From assembly GCF_014844035.1 (NCBI RefSeq), contig NZ_CP062159.1:3596001-3660000 (forward strand): a stretch of 64,000 bases of DNA, given 5' to 3'. Source of the stretch: Flavobacterium sp. MDT1-60. Lineage in GTDB: Bacteria > Bacteroidota > Bacteroidia > Flavobacteriales > Flavobacteriaceae. Positions within the stretch are counted from its first letter, which is position 1, and each line of letters opens with the position of its first letter. Shown piece by piece: positions 9,332-18,720 of the stretch. A program made the position numbers and the translations under genes. The notes beneath the pieces were generated by a model. It made no database searches, had not been told where the DNA came from, and saw only the letters and a program-made list of their open reading frames with translations.

Positions 9332-9700
9332 AAAAAAAATTTTATATCAAAAAAACAATTTAATATTACAACTCAAGTTATGGTATTTTTAACATTACCT
9401 CTCATTAATATTAACAATCTATTTACTATAATAAATTATCAATCTGTTTAAGATCTTTAAACTGGAGTTTATACCTTTTTCAACAACGAAAACTTTATCA
9501 GACTTAATGCATTGATTAAAAAACACATAGCTTCATAATAACTGCTTATTTTTCTCCGTGGATTAAAAGTTAATTAATAAAGATCTATTTTTAGTTTATG
9601 ATAAAAATCACTTGTTTTGGTTTTTAAAATCACGAACTATAACACTCATTTCAAACAAGTTAAACAGATAAAAAGTCTTTACAAAATTGACAAATTGAAT

Positions 9701-9888
9701 TTGTGGCACAATCGTGGCACAACAATAATGGAAAAAAGGAATTTCAGTAAAATCAAGGCCTAACGGATTTAGGTTTGAAACTTTATTATTTCGGAGTACA
9801 TCTATAGGTGATCTTCTTTTTGGAATGTTTAAGAAGTTCCACAAGTAAAGGGCTCAAAAACAAGGGTTCGGGATGATATTGGTCTAAT
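9701..9888. repeat. Dispersed repeat E, copy 2
   Basis: It shares with 737-926 the 21-bp block holding two GTGGCA words and, further on, ATTTAGGTT, CTATAGGTGAT and TGATATTGGTCTA in the same order and similar spacing. It ends 29 bp before a tRNA-like 3' end. Confidence 0.45.
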
Positions 9889-9916
9889 ATTTAATATAAA
9901 CTACATATTAAACAAG

Positions 9917-9942
9917 GCAGGTTCGAGTCCTGTTACTGCTCG
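9917..9942 (+). other. tRNA 3'-end-like fragment (possible att remnant)
   Basis: GCAGG-TTCGAGT-CCTGT forms a perfect T-arm geometry (five pairs, one of them G-U, seven-base loop with TTCGA) and is followed by TACTGCTCG, which has the length and position of an acceptor 3' strand plus discriminator. No D-arm or anticodon arm precedes it, so it is not a functional tRNA. Such halves are commonly left by integrative elements that insert into tRNA 3' ends. Confidence 0.45.
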
Positions 9943-9969
9943 TTATTTCAAGTATTAAAGTGAACAATT

Positions 9970-10043
9970 TGGTACAGAATTCGAACCTTTTGTTAAAAAT
10001 TTCACATTTTAAACGAGTTGGAGAGAGGTTTAAAAAGAAAAGT
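9970..10043. repeat. Dispersed repeat C, copy 1
   Basis: It aligns with 22063-22138. Shared blocks are ATTCGAACCTT and, about 25 bp on, ACGAGTTGG-AGAGGTTT-AAAAGAAAA. The first block read on the minus strand is GGTTCGAAT, a T-loop-like sequence. Confidence 0.5.
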
Positions 10044-10095
10044 ATTGATATATTCAAAATTTTTCATGAAGATTAAAATAGACTATATCCAAATT

Positions 10096-10131
10096 AAAAA
10101 CTCGCACCATCGGTCACAGTTACGAGTTTTT
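10096..10131 (-). terminator. Terminator of the phosphatase operon
   Basis: On the minus strand AAAACTCG pairs with CGAGTTTT around an 18-base loop and is followed by TTTAATTT, about 80 bp after the phosphatase stop codon. Confidence 0.55.
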
Positions 10132-10211
10132 AAATACCTTATAATTCAGCTTAACCGGAAGAGCTTAAAGCCTTTAAACTCTTGAAAAAGTTCCAATTTT
10201 ATTAGGCTCAT

Positions 10212-11627
10212 TTAAAATTTATTATCGACTTCTGCCGCCTGCAGCATTAAATAATGTAAATCTGTGTTTTTTACGAAAGGTTTTAAAAGTTCACTTCCCG
10301 GACCAAACATTGCCAATTCAACATAATCTGCAGAATGATCCATGCTGATCCATCCGACAGAATTTATTTTTCCCTGCATTTCTGCAAAAGCTTTGTAAGG
10401 CAGTTTTTTGTAATTATACAAACCGTCTTCTTTATGTAACCCATCATAATACCCCAAGACTGTTTTTGCGTCTTCATCTGAAACGGAGTGTCCATTTGCT
10501 TTTTCGATAATTTCCTTTACCTTGTAAACTGAAGTATCTTCTTTTATTTGATTCAAAATCCACTCATTGGTTTGGGTATAGTGCTGAATGCTATCAAAAT
10601 TATCATTGGCGTATTTCCCATAAATTATTCCGGGATTTGCATTTCCGTGATCTGTCGTGATAATAACTAAAGTTTCTTTGTCTTTCTCTGCAAAATCTAT
10701 TGCTACTTTTACCGCTTCATCAAACTCAATCTGGTCATTTATCAAACCTGCAATGTCGTTACCATGTGCTGCCCAATCTACTTTTCCGCTTTCAATTTGC
10801 AAAACAAAACCACTTTTATGATTTTTCATTCTGTCAATTGCTTTTTGAGCCATTTCACCAAGGCTCGGAATAGCTTTCTTTAAATTTTCATCACTATTTC
10901 TATCCACATTATACGGAAGTCCATCATCAGCAAACACTCCCAAAATAGGTTGCGAACTTGAAGCTGTCTCCATTTCAGATCGCGTTTTTACAACCTGATA
11001 TCCTTTCGATTTAAAAGCTGCAAACATGTCTTTTTTATCTTTCCTTAATTCTGGACTAAAATAGTTTGCGCCGCCTCCCATCATAACATCAAAGCCAAGC
11101 TCTAAATATTGTTCGGCGATATCATCCTGAGCATTTCTGCTTTTGCTGTTAACACAAAAGCCAGCCGGAGTGGCGTGCGTTATGGGAACGGTCGTAACAC
11201 AACCTGCCATTTTTCCCGCCTTTTTAAATTTCTGCCAAATCGGCAAATGCGGTTCTCCTTGCGGACTAACATTTAGTGCACCATTGTTTACTCTAAAACC
11301 TCCTCCCCAAGCCGAGCTGGCTGCCGATGAATCTGTTACGATAGAACTCGCAGAGGCAGTATCCATTAAAGCTCTTGACACCTTATTGTCTTTATATAAT
11401 TGTATCCAATTGGAGCCTTTACCTGTTTTTCTGTTCAAAAACAAATCGGTCATGTTTAATGTTCCCGTGCTCATCCCGTCACTAACCAATAAAATAATAT
11501 TTTTTGCTTTCTTATTTTTATTAGCTGATTCTAAATCTAAAATATTGGCCGAACCCTGTAAAGGATTCATCACTACTGCGCCGATTGTAAATAAGGAGCC
11601 ATTTTTAAAGAACTTTCTTCTGTTCAT
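10212..11627 (-). CDS. PhoA-family alkaline phosphatase
   Basis: A 471-residue alkaline phosphatase of the PhoA superfamily. NIILLVSDGMSTGT (about 43-56) supplies the first metal-binding Asp; VTDSSAASSAW (about 97-107) contains the phosphorylated Ser after the Asp. THATPAGF (metal-binding Asp/His/Thr region), VLQIESGKVDWAAH and VIITTDHGNANPG supply the remaining zinc and magnesium ligands. The serine motif is slightly unusual: the classical pattern ends in A-T, here S-S. The N terminus NRRKFFKNGSLFTIGAVVMN looks like a Tat signal. It is the last gene of the leftward phosphorus block, after the GDPD gene, and would release phosphate from the glycerol phosphate that GDPD produces. Confidence 0.92.
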   Translation of the reverse strand: MNRRKFFKNGSLFTIGAVVMNPLQGSANILDLESANKNKKAKNIILLVSDGMSTGTLNMTDLFLNRKTGKGSNWIQLYKDNKVSRALMDTASASSIVTDSSAASSAWGGGFRVNNGALNVSPQGEPHLPIWQKFKKAGKMAGCVTTVPITHATPAGFCVNSKSRNAQDDIAEQYLELGFDVMMGGGANYFSPELRKDKKDMFAAFKSKGYQVVKTRSEMETASSSQPILGVFADDGLPYNVDRNSDENLKKAIPSLGEMAQKAIDRMKNHKSGFVLQIESGKVDWAAHGNDIAGLINDQIEFDEAVKVAIDFAEKDKETLVIITTDHGNANPGIIYGKYANDNFDSIQHYTQTNEWILNQIKEDTSVYKVKEIIEKANGHSVSDEDAKTVLGYYDGLHKEDGLYNYKKLPYKAFAEMQGKINSVGWISMDHSADYVELAMFGPGSELLKPFVKNTDLHYLMLQAAEVDNKF

Positions 11628-11752
11628 TATTGTGTTATTTATAAGTGTTTTTCAAAGATAATCAATAAACTAAATTAACTGTAAGGATAGCAGATTAAGC
11701 GTAACTATCCTGACTTATTGCATTTTTGCAAAAATCTTTTCTATAGTTATGG

Positions 11753-12676
11753 TTATTGATGTAATTTTTTATTTTTCAAATATTCCAGTAATTCTTTTGG
11801 CCTGTCAGTTTGAATTACATTAGCTCCTTTTTTTATTATCCATCCCCAGGATTCATCAGGTTTGTTCTCATCCACCGCACTATCATCATCATGACCACCG
11901 TTTAAAGATGCCCAAAGACTGTTAATCCAAACACCATAACCTTTCTGTTTCAGCATTGGTAAATCATTAATTGTTTTGATTGTATCGGTGTCAAAAACAG
12001 GCTGGAAAACAGTTTTTTTATGACTCATGTAGCTGTTTACAATCTTTTCGGCATGACTGTCTGTATAGCGAATAACCGGCATTAATACTGCCTCGGGATC
12101 TACTTTTCCATATTTGGATTCCACACTTTCTAAATTGGTGTTCTCATCAATATTGATGAATGTCTGATCAAACATATTATGTTTTTTGATGAGTGCTGTC
12201 ACCTCGCCAAAATATTCGTAACCTTTGTCTACGTCAATCAATATTTTGCCTTTTGCGGTAATAAGCATTTCTTCAAAAGTTGGAATTTGATGTGAAGTAG
12301 GTCTGCCCAAACCATTTTTAAGTTTAAATTTTTGAATCTCTTCCAAAGTGTAATCTTCCGGTTTTCCTTTGCCGTTAGTGGTACGGTCAATGGTTCTGTC
12401 GTGCATTACAATCAACTGGCCGTCTTTGGTTCTTTTCAAATCCAATTCCATAATATCAACACCCATATCGATGCAATATTTTAATGCCAATAAAGAATTT
12501 TCTGGAGCATTTCTCCAATCGCCCCGGTGAGCGGTAACTAATATTTCGCTATTTTTTGGATTAAACAATTGCTCTAGTTTCTGTTGTGGCGAAACCGATT
12601 TTCCCTTTTTTTGAGCCTCTGCCTGATAACAAAAAAGAGTTGTTAGAAGAATAAGGGCTAAATATTTATTATACAT
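11753..12676 (-). CDS. Secreted glycerophosphodiester phosphodiesterase (GDPD)
   Basis: A 307-residue GDPD enzyme that hydrolyses glycerophosphodiesters to an alcohol and glycerol 3-phosphate. A signal peptide ends at about residue 21 (CYQAEAQ). The catalytic core is complete: AHRGDWRNAPENS with His50, IMELDLKRTKDG with the metal ligands Glu77 and Asp79, and MHDRTIDRTTNG with His92, all at family-normal spacing. A later ILIDVDKG and terminal WIIKKGANVIQTDRP complete the TIM barrel. It starts 19 bp after the stop of the metallo-beta-lactamase-fold gene and precedes the PhoA-type gene, so periplasmic stepwise breakdown of diesters to phosphate is likely. Confidence 0.93.
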   Translation of the reverse strand: MYNKYLALILLTTLFCYQAEAQKKGKSVSPQQKLEQLFNPKNSEILVTAHRGDWRNAPENSLLALKYCIDMGVDIMELDLKRTKDGQLIVMHDRTIDRTTNGKGKPEDYTLEEIQKFKLKNGLGRPTSHQIPTFEEMLITAKGKILIDVDKGYEYFGEVTALIKKHNMFDQTFINIDENTNLESVESKYGKVDPEAVLMPVIRYTDSHAEKIVNSYMSHKKTVFQPVFDTDTIKTINDLPMLKQKGYGVWINSLWASLNGGHDDDSAVDENKPDESWGWIIKKGANVIQTDRPKELLEYLKNKKLHQ

Positions 12677-12695
12677 AGTATTTTTTGTTTTAAAA

Positions 12696-13970
12696 TTAAT
12701 TAGAATTATAGGGTCCGAATGATTTTTTTATTTGAATCTTACCATTTACTGTCTCGGCAATAAGAACGTAAAACGAATTGCCTCCTGGTAAAACCCTAAC
12801 AATTACGTGTCCAAACATACTTTTATATCCTTTGGTAAACCAATAGCCTAAGGTGTGTTTGGTTACTTCCTGAATATTGGTCGCAAAAATATTTTTTTCC
12901 CCCTTGTAAATATGGTCTGACAAAAGTCTATGCATTACTTCCTGACCAGGATGGTCGCTGCACCAAGTTTGCTCTACCACAACCTGCGGTTGCAAATACG
13001 AAAGGAAATTTTCGTTGGTACCATCACGATTACCATGATGATCTAAAGTTGTTACTTCTACTTTGCCTACGGCTTTGGCCATGGGGGTTTCTGTGTCAAA
13101 CCATTTGGGTAAACCATAGCCTTGCAATCCGGTGTTATCAACGCCAGTAAAGTAATCAAATTTCCCGTAGCTAAGTTTTATGGCAAGGCTCAAAGGGTTT
13201 TCGTTGAATTTTCCTTTTTTAACGATGCTGTCGGCCACAATGTATTCCTGTGTTTGATTACCAACACCGGTCCAGATAGTACCGCTGCTCTTAACTCCGG
13301 TTATGCGAAAATCCGGATATTTTTTTTTGTTTTTTACAAGTACCAATTGATCCGACTTTCCCACATCAAGACCTTCTGCTTTCAAGTCCTTTTTTTTGTT
13401 TTCTGTAATGAATTTTTGATAATTAAGGAAAATACTGTTTTCTTCGGTATAATATTTATTCAAATCAAGTGGGAAATTGTAGTTAGGAGCGCCACGGTCA
13501 ATCAGTTTTTTGATGGGGACCAAATCACCAACCTGCGTAATTCCCGTAAGTTTGTATCCACCTTGCAAAGCTGTTTTGCTATCCTGTTGAATGACTCCCA
13601 TGTGATCTGAATGGAAATGGGTAATAAGAGCAAAATCAATTTGTTTTACCTGCGGATAAACCTGTTTCATATAATCAACAATCCACTCGCCTGAATTTTT
13701 ACTCTTATCAGGATAGGCAGGTGTTACCGTCAATGGCCAACTTCTGGAATCAGGTCCTGCATAATAGGTATCGTCCATATCACCGGCATCAACCATCATG
13801 GTTGTTCCGTCCGGTAATATAAAAAAGGTACAGACACCTCGACCAGTGTTGATATGGTGTATGTCCATGTAGCCTTCTTTCCAAAGAATATTGGTCGTGT
13901 CATTATTTTCTTGTGCTACTGCAAAAGTGTAAATGAAAAAAGTGAACAATACTATTGATAGCTTTTTCAT
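12696..13970 (-). CDS. Secreted metallo-beta-lactamase-fold hydrolase
   Basis: About 424 residues from MKKLSIVLF, whose signal peptide ends near AVAQ; a longer in-frame start at 14024 places charged residues ahead of the signal and is rejected. The MBL fold is shown by MVDAGDMDD, the zinc motif ALITHFHSDHMG (H-x-H-x-D-H), and LDHHGNRDG and WCSDHPGQ further on as likely distal ligands. It resembles the ComEC-type/competence MBL group more than beta-lactamases proper. The substrate is unknown; its place between SusD and GDPD suggests an extracytoplasmic phosphodiesterase or related esterase in the same phosphorus pathway. Confidence 0.8.
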   Translation of the reverse strand: MKKLSIVLFTFFIYTFAVAQENNDTTNILWKEGYMDIHHINTGRGVCTFFILPDGTTMMVDAGDMDDTYYAGPDSRSWPLTVTPAYPDKSKNSGEWIVDYMKQVYPQVKQIDFALITHFHSDHMGVIQQDSKTALQGGYKLTGITQVGDLVPIKKLIDRGAPNYNFPLDLNKYYTEENSIFLNYQKFITENKKKDLKAEGLDVGKSDQLVLVKNKKKYPDFRITGVKSSGTIWTGVGNQTQEYIVADSIVKKGKFNENPLSLAIKLSYGKFDYFTGVDNTGLQGYGLPKWFDTETPMAKAVGKVEVTTLDHHGNRDGTNENFLSYLQPQVVVEQTWCSDHPGQEVMHRLLSDHIYKGEKNIFATNIQEVTKHTLGYWFTKGYKSMFGHVIVRVLPGGNSFYVLIAETVNGKIQIKKSFGPYNSN

Positions 13971-14061
13971 CTTTGTATGAATTAATTTTTTATAAAAATA
14001 GAAATCACCATACTTCAGTATCAAATTGTCATGCTGAAGTATAGCGATTCTGTACTTATTA

Positions 14062-15471
14062 CTATTGATAATCCTTATTTTGTGTTATGGTAGGATCTGC
14101 ATCTCTTTGATTTTGCGGTATAGGCATTAAAAGGAACTGAGAAGTTACTGTCGTAGGTTTGTTTTGGGAAATAAACCAGGCATTCATCGTACTGATTGCT
14201 TTTCCGGTTCTAAGTAAATCCAGCCAACGATAACCTTCTCCTATTAATTCTAACCGTCTTTCCAGTTCAATCGCATCACGCAAATCAGCTTGTGTAAGGG
14301 CAGTTGCAGGAGCAAGTCCGGCTCTGTTTCTTACTTTATCTAATGCTGGTTTTGCTGTTGTAAGTGTATTACCCAATTCGTTTTCAATTTCGGCCTGCAT
14401 CAATAACACGTCAGCATAACGAAGTACCACTGTATTGCTTCCGCCATCAGCAGGAGGTGTTGGTGCTACGGGTTTTTTCAGTTTATTATTGTACGGAGTC
14501 CCGGCAGAAGAAAGCTTAACATAGTTGTCTTTTCTTTTATCCCCGACAATGTATTTGCTGTATAATTCTTTGGTAGGCAAGCTATGTCCTTTGGCACCAC
14601 TTATTACACCCGAAGGCGAAAACTGTTGAACCATAATACTGCCCTCTGTATTGCTGTTTATACCTGAACCAAACTGTACTGAAAAAATGAATTCACTTAC
14701 ATTTTCGTTTGCTAAATCAAAAAGTGTGGTTGGATCATTGAATAGTGCGTGTGCACCAGAATTTACAACAGCATCAATTTGGATTTTTGCGTTAGTATAA
14801 TCTTTTTGTGTAAGATACACTTTCCCTAACAAAGCCTGAGCCGCCGTTTTTATTACACGTCCTGGTTGTGTTGTTGATGCAGGTAAAATCGGAATTGCAT
14901 CTGTAAGGTCTTGGATAATTTGCTTATAAACATCGGCTGCCGGTTGGCGACCTTTACCAAAATAAACATTTGGATCTTTGGTCTCGTCAGTTGTCAAAGG
15001 AACATCACCATAAAACTGTACCATATTAAAGTAAATTAATGCTCTTATGAACTTCATCTCTCCAATTCTGGAGTTTTTTACAGCATCTGCTTTATAGGCT
15101 ACTCCGGCTATTCTGTTCAATACTACATTACAGCGCTGTATGGTAACATAGCTGGCTTTCCAGTTATCAGCAATCATTCCATTTGTCGGAACGGTTTTAA
15201 ATTCTTCTAAATCTCCGTAAATTGCACCGTCATTTGCCGGTACTTCTTCATAAGTATTATCAGAAGGTACTTCGCCCATGGCGGGCAAATACAAACCATA
15301 CAATCCATTTGCCTGTAATGAGGCATAGGTTGCGGCGACATATTCTTCTACTTCGGTTTCGGTGGTCAAAAACTTACCCGACTCTTTATCCGTTAAGGGA
15401 TGTTGATCAAGGTCGCTGCTGCAGGAAACAAGAGAGACAGCTCCAATTATTGCAAAAAATATCTTTTTCAT
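14062..15471 (-). CDS. SusD/RagB-family nutrient-binding lipoprotein
   Basis: A 469-residue SusD-like surface lipoprotein that caps a SusC transporter and captures its substrate. The signal ends at a lipobox with Cys17 (VSLVSCSSDLDQHP). RALIYFNMVQFYGDVPL and ALLGKVYLTQKDYTNAK are the typical TPR-like helices, and LERRLELIGEGYRWLDLLR is the hallmark C-terminal SusD motif. Length is normal. It lies 17 bp after the SusC gene on the same strand and is followed by the MBL, GDPD and phosphatase genes, so its ligand is more likely a phosphorus-containing compound than a glycan; that assignment is inferred from context. Confidence 0.95.
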   Translation of the reverse strand: MKKIFFAIIGAVSLVSCSSDLDQHPLTDKESGKFLTTETEVEEYVAATYASLQANGLYGLYLPAMGEVPSDNTYEEVPANDGAIYGDLEEFKTVPTNGMIADNWKASYVTIQRCNVVLNRIAGVAYKADAVKNSRIGEMKFIRALIYFNMVQFYGDVPLTTDETKDPNVYFGKGRQPAADVYKQIIQDLTDAIPILPASTTQPGRVIKTAAQALLGKVYLTQKDYTNAKIQIDAVVNSGAHALFNDPTTLFDLANENVSEFIFSVQFGSGINSNTEGSIMVQQFSPSGVISGAKGHSLPTKELYSKYIVGDKRKDNYVKLSSAGTPYNNKLKKPVAPTPPADGGSNTVVLRYADVLLMQAEIENELGNTLTTAKPALDKVRNRAGLAPATALTQADLRDAIELERRLELIGEGYRWLDLLRTGKAISTMNAWFISQNKPTTVTSQFLLMPIPQNQRDADPTITQNKDYQ

Positions 15472-15488
15472 CGTATTCGTTTTAGTTG

Positions 15489-18400
15489 TTAAAGGGTGAT
15501 ATTGGTACCAAAAATAATGGTTCTGGCCACAGGATAGTTGGATGTTGCCTGCCCGTTTGTTAAGGCAGAACCAGAAGTTGTTTCCGGATTATATCCTCTG
15601 TATTTTGTAATGGTGAATAAATTGTTTCCACCTATATAAATTTTCATGTTCGCTATTTTGGCTCTTTTTACTATAGATGAAGGAAGCGTATAGGCCAATT
15701 GTACATCACGAAGCCTTAAATAATCGGCATCAAGGATATACAAATTTGATGCTTTTGTAGCTCTGCGGGCTGCAGAAAAATTTCCTAAGTTGGGTTGAGC
15801 AAAAAATCCGTTCGGATTATCTATAGGATGGTATCTGTTTTCAAAATAATATTTTGATGGCGTAGAGAATCCTTCTCCTGCTTCTTCAAATGTAGCAAGG
15901 TTTGTTTCATATACCTTACGGCCTTCAACACCTGTTAATGAAAAGGTTAATGAAAAGTTTTTGTAAGCAAAAGAATTGGAGAATCCATACGTGAATTTTG
16001 GAGAATAAGTACCCATTGGTGTCCAGTCTTTGGTGTCAATTATGCCATCTCCATTTACATCTTTTACAATATAATCTCCCATTTGCGTACCCGGCAATTT
16101 TGGTGTGCCTGGATCATTAAACTGATCTTGTGTTTTATATACACCCATAATCTGATAACCGTATAACTCGGCTATAGGGCCGCCCACTTTTGTAATAATA
16201 TTGCTTGCACTACCTGAAATAATTTGTGTCTGACCTGGTGCCAAAGCCAATACTTCATTTTTGTTGAAAGAGATATTCGCACCAGGATTCCATCTCACCT
16301 GACCTAATTTGATATCACTGGCAGAGATGCTAAGGTCTAATCCTTTATTTTGAACTTTTCCAATATTTTGTAAGGAGCTACTGAAACCCGATTGTTGCGG
16401 AACAGGTACATCCAGCAATAAATTAGAAGTAGTGGCATTATAATATTCGGCAGTAATGTCAATTTTTCGAAATAATTGCAAATCCAGACCTAAATTATAA
16501 GATGTATTGGTTTCCCACGAAAGATTTATATTTGGTGTTGTTGAAGCACTAAAGCCCGAAGCAGGCGTATTACCCCATATATAATTGTTGGCGGCATTAC
16601 CTCCTGTTACAATACCCAATGAACCATAAGAACCAATTTGATTATTCCCGGAACGTCCCCAGGTCGCTCTCAATTTTCCAAAGCTAACTACATCTTGCTC
16701 AGGGAAGAATCCTTCTTTACTGAAAATCCAACCTGCTGTTACCGAAGGGAATTTACCCCATCTGCTATCGGCCCCAAATCTTGAAGAACCATCCATTCTA
16801 TAAGAGAACGAGGCAATGTACTTGTCTGCAAAAATATATTGCAATCTTGAAAAATAAGAGATTTGCACCCATCTGTATCTGTTAGCGTTTACAGTAAAAG
16901 AGCTGGCTCCACCAATGTTGTCTATATTATCATCGGCAATATTTGCTCCGGTTATGATAGTTGAGTATGAATTTTCTTTCTGGTAACTGTAGCCTGTCAA
17001 AAGAGTAAAATCGTGCTTGTCAATTTTTTTAGAATAGGTTAAGGTATGTTCTAATAAGTAATTTGTTAATGATCCGTCAGTCTCTGAGGCAGTTGCCGGC
17101 TTAGGCGCAGGTGTGCGATAAGCTCCCAGGTTAGAAGGGTTATAAAAATCATACATACTTTGTGAAAAATCCCCGCCTAAAGTAAATTTATATTTTAAGC
17201 CATTTATTATAGAATAGTTGATAAACGCATTCCCATAAAGCTTGAAGAAAGTACGGTTGTTTTTTACCATATTAAGATAAGCAATCGGATTTTCTACCAA
17301 GGCACCATCTTCGGGCTGATTGGCTTTTATTTGTTGACTGATGGCCAAAGTACCGTCATCATTATACGGCTTGAAGAAAGGATACATTGCTCTGACTCCA
17401 CCAAGTGGTTCGTCAAATCCACCACTTTCATTATAATAACGCTGTATTGTATAAGAAGGGTTCAGGCTTACACCAAATTCAGCCTTATCAGATATTTTAT
17501 TGTTTAATTTTATACTGGCACTGTAACGTTTTAATCCGTTTTCGACCACTAAACCTTCCTGATTGAAGGCATTGAAGGAAGTATAGTAAGATGTTTTTCC
17601 GTTCCCGCCGCTCAAAGCCACATTTATATTACTTATAGGTGCTGTACGGAATATTTCATTCGTCCAGTTTGTATCTGTCAAGCCGGTTTGGTTGTTCAGG
17701 TAAGGATCCAGATAATTTAGACGTAATTCTCTCAACGAAGCTCCTTTTGCAACTCTGGTCGCACGATCATCTGTTATGCTTCTGTTTGCAGGATCTTTAG
17801 ATATATATCCCTGATCTCTTGCTTCAGTAAAAAAAATAGCAGCATCATGCGCATTAACATATTCTACTTTATCTGATCGTTGTTGAAATCCGGTATAAGC
17901 GTCTATAGTTATATTAAACATATCAGCCTTACTTTTTTTGGTGGTGATAAGAATTACGCCGTTTGCCGCTCTGGAACCATATATAGATGCAGATGCAGGA
18001 TCTTTTAATACTTCAAGACTTTCTATATCATTTGGATTAATGTAATTGAAAGAAGTTCCTTCCGTTAGAGGAAAACCATCTACTACAATCAAAGGGTTAC
18101 GTCCGGCAGTCAATGTACCAATACCGCGAATAATAATTTGAGGGTTTGAACCCGGTTGTCCTGATGCTTCGTTAATTTGAATACCGGCTGCTTTACCGCT
18201 CAATTGTTGGGCAAAGTTACTTCCGCTATAATTAGATAGTTGCTCCGCACTCACTTTTGTTACAGAACCTGTTACAAAACGCTTTTGTTGAGTACCATAA
18301 CCAACCACCACTACTTCGTTTAATTTCTCGTTGTTATCTTTTAATCTTGCTAAAAGTGTGTTAGTGCCAGCTTTTACTGCAAATGATTTTATTTGAGTAG

Positions 18401-18683
18401 ATTGATACCCCATAGAGGAAAAAGAGAAGTCATAGATTTCTCCTAATTTTAGGGCAGAAGTTGTAAATAAACCTTTTTCATCAGTAATACCTGAGTCCAC
18501 TATTTTATGATCATTGTTTTCAATTTGTACGGTTACTCCCGGAAGAGCCTCGCCATTTTCGGATATTACTGTACCCGATACAATTGGGTTTTGTGTTTGT
18601 GCAATGGCTTGCGTGGCAATAAACAGTAATAGGCAGGTAAATAACGGCCACTTTCTTTTTTTCGGCATAAATAATAGATTCAT
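15489..18683 (-). CDS. SusC/RagA-family TonB-dependent transporter
   Basis: A 1064-residue SusC-type outer-membrane transporter. After the signal peptide (ending ATQAIAQ) comes a carboxypeptidase-regulatory-like domain (SGTVISENGEALPGVTVQI), then the plug domain with VVVGYGTQQKRFVTGSVTKV and the signature LKDPASASIYGSRAANGV, then a long beta-barrel ending in an aromatic-poor IIFGTNITL strand. There is no N-terminal STN extension for direct contact with FecR, yet a FecR/ECF pair lies immediately upstream. It pairs with the SusD gene 17 bp downstream. Import is TonB-driven; the phosphatase neighbours point to phosphorylated or phosphodiester substrates. Confidence 0.95.
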   Translation of the reverse strand: MNLLFMPKKRKWPLFTCLLLFIATQAIAQTQNPIVSGTVISENGEALPGVTVQIENNDHKIVDSGITDEKGLFTTSALKLGEIYDFSFSSMGYQSTQIKSFAVKAGTNTLLARLKDNNEKLNEVVVVGYGTQQKRFVTGSVTKVSAEQLSNYSGSNFAQQLSGKAAGIQINEASGQPGSNPQIIIRGIGTLTAGRNPLIVVDGFPLTEGTSFNYINPNDIESLEVLKDPASASIYGSRAANGVILITTKKSKADMFNITIDAYTGFQQRSDKVEYVNAHDAAIFFTEARDQGYISKDPANRSITDDRATRVAKGASLRELRLNYLDPYLNNQTGLTDTNWTNEIFRTAPISNINVALSGGNGKTSYYTSFNAFNQEGLVVENGLKRYSASIKLNNKISDKAEFGVSLNPSYTIQRYYNESGGFDEPLGGVRAMYPFFKPYNDDGTLAISQQIKANQPEDGALVENPIAYLNMVKNNRTFFKLYGNAFINYSIINGLKYKFTLGGDFSQSMYDFYNPSNLGAYRTPAPKPATASETDGSLTNYLLEHTLTYSKKIDKHDFTLLTGYSYQKENSYSTIITGANIADDNIDNIGGASSFTVNANRYRWVQISYFSRLQYIFADKYIASFSYRMDGSSRFGADSRWGKFPSVTAGWIFSKEGFFPEQDVVSFGKLRATWGRSGNNQIGSYGSLGIVTGGNAANNYIWGNTPASGFSASTTPNINLSWETNTSYNLGLDLQLFRKIDITAEYYNATTSNLLLDVPVPQQSGFSSSLQNIGKVQNKGLDLSISASDIKLGQVRWNPGANISFNKNEVLALAPGQTQIISGSASNIITKVGGPIAELYGYQIMGVYKTQDQFNDPGTPKLPGTQMGDYIVKDVNGDGIIDTKDWTPMGTYSPKFTYGFSNSFAYKNFSLTFSLTGVEGRKVYETNLATFEEAGEGFSTPSKYYFENRYHPIDNPNGFFAQPNLGNFSAARRATKASNLYILDADYLRLRDVQLAYTLPSSIVKRAKIANMKIYIGGNNLFTITKYRGYNPETTSGSALTNGQATSNYPVARTIIFGTNITL

Positions 18684-18720
18684 TTTCTTTTTTTGTTTTA
18701 GTCGTTAAATTTTAATTGTT

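Larger units (their letters stand above)
9332..10211. other. 880-bp gene-free region with repeats and a tRNA 3' fragment
   Basis: No credible gene. The left 270 bp presumably carries the phoD promoter. Then come repeat E copy 2, a tRNA 3'-end-like fragment, repeat C copy 1 and the terminator of the phosphatase operon, each listed separately. The frame at 9608-9844 lies across the E repeat and looks fortuitous. Confidence 0.5.

Noticed and set aside
9608..9844. 78-residue minus-strand frame
   Set aside because: It runs across repeat E copy 2, shows no domain, and its translation does not correspond to the copy at 737-926.
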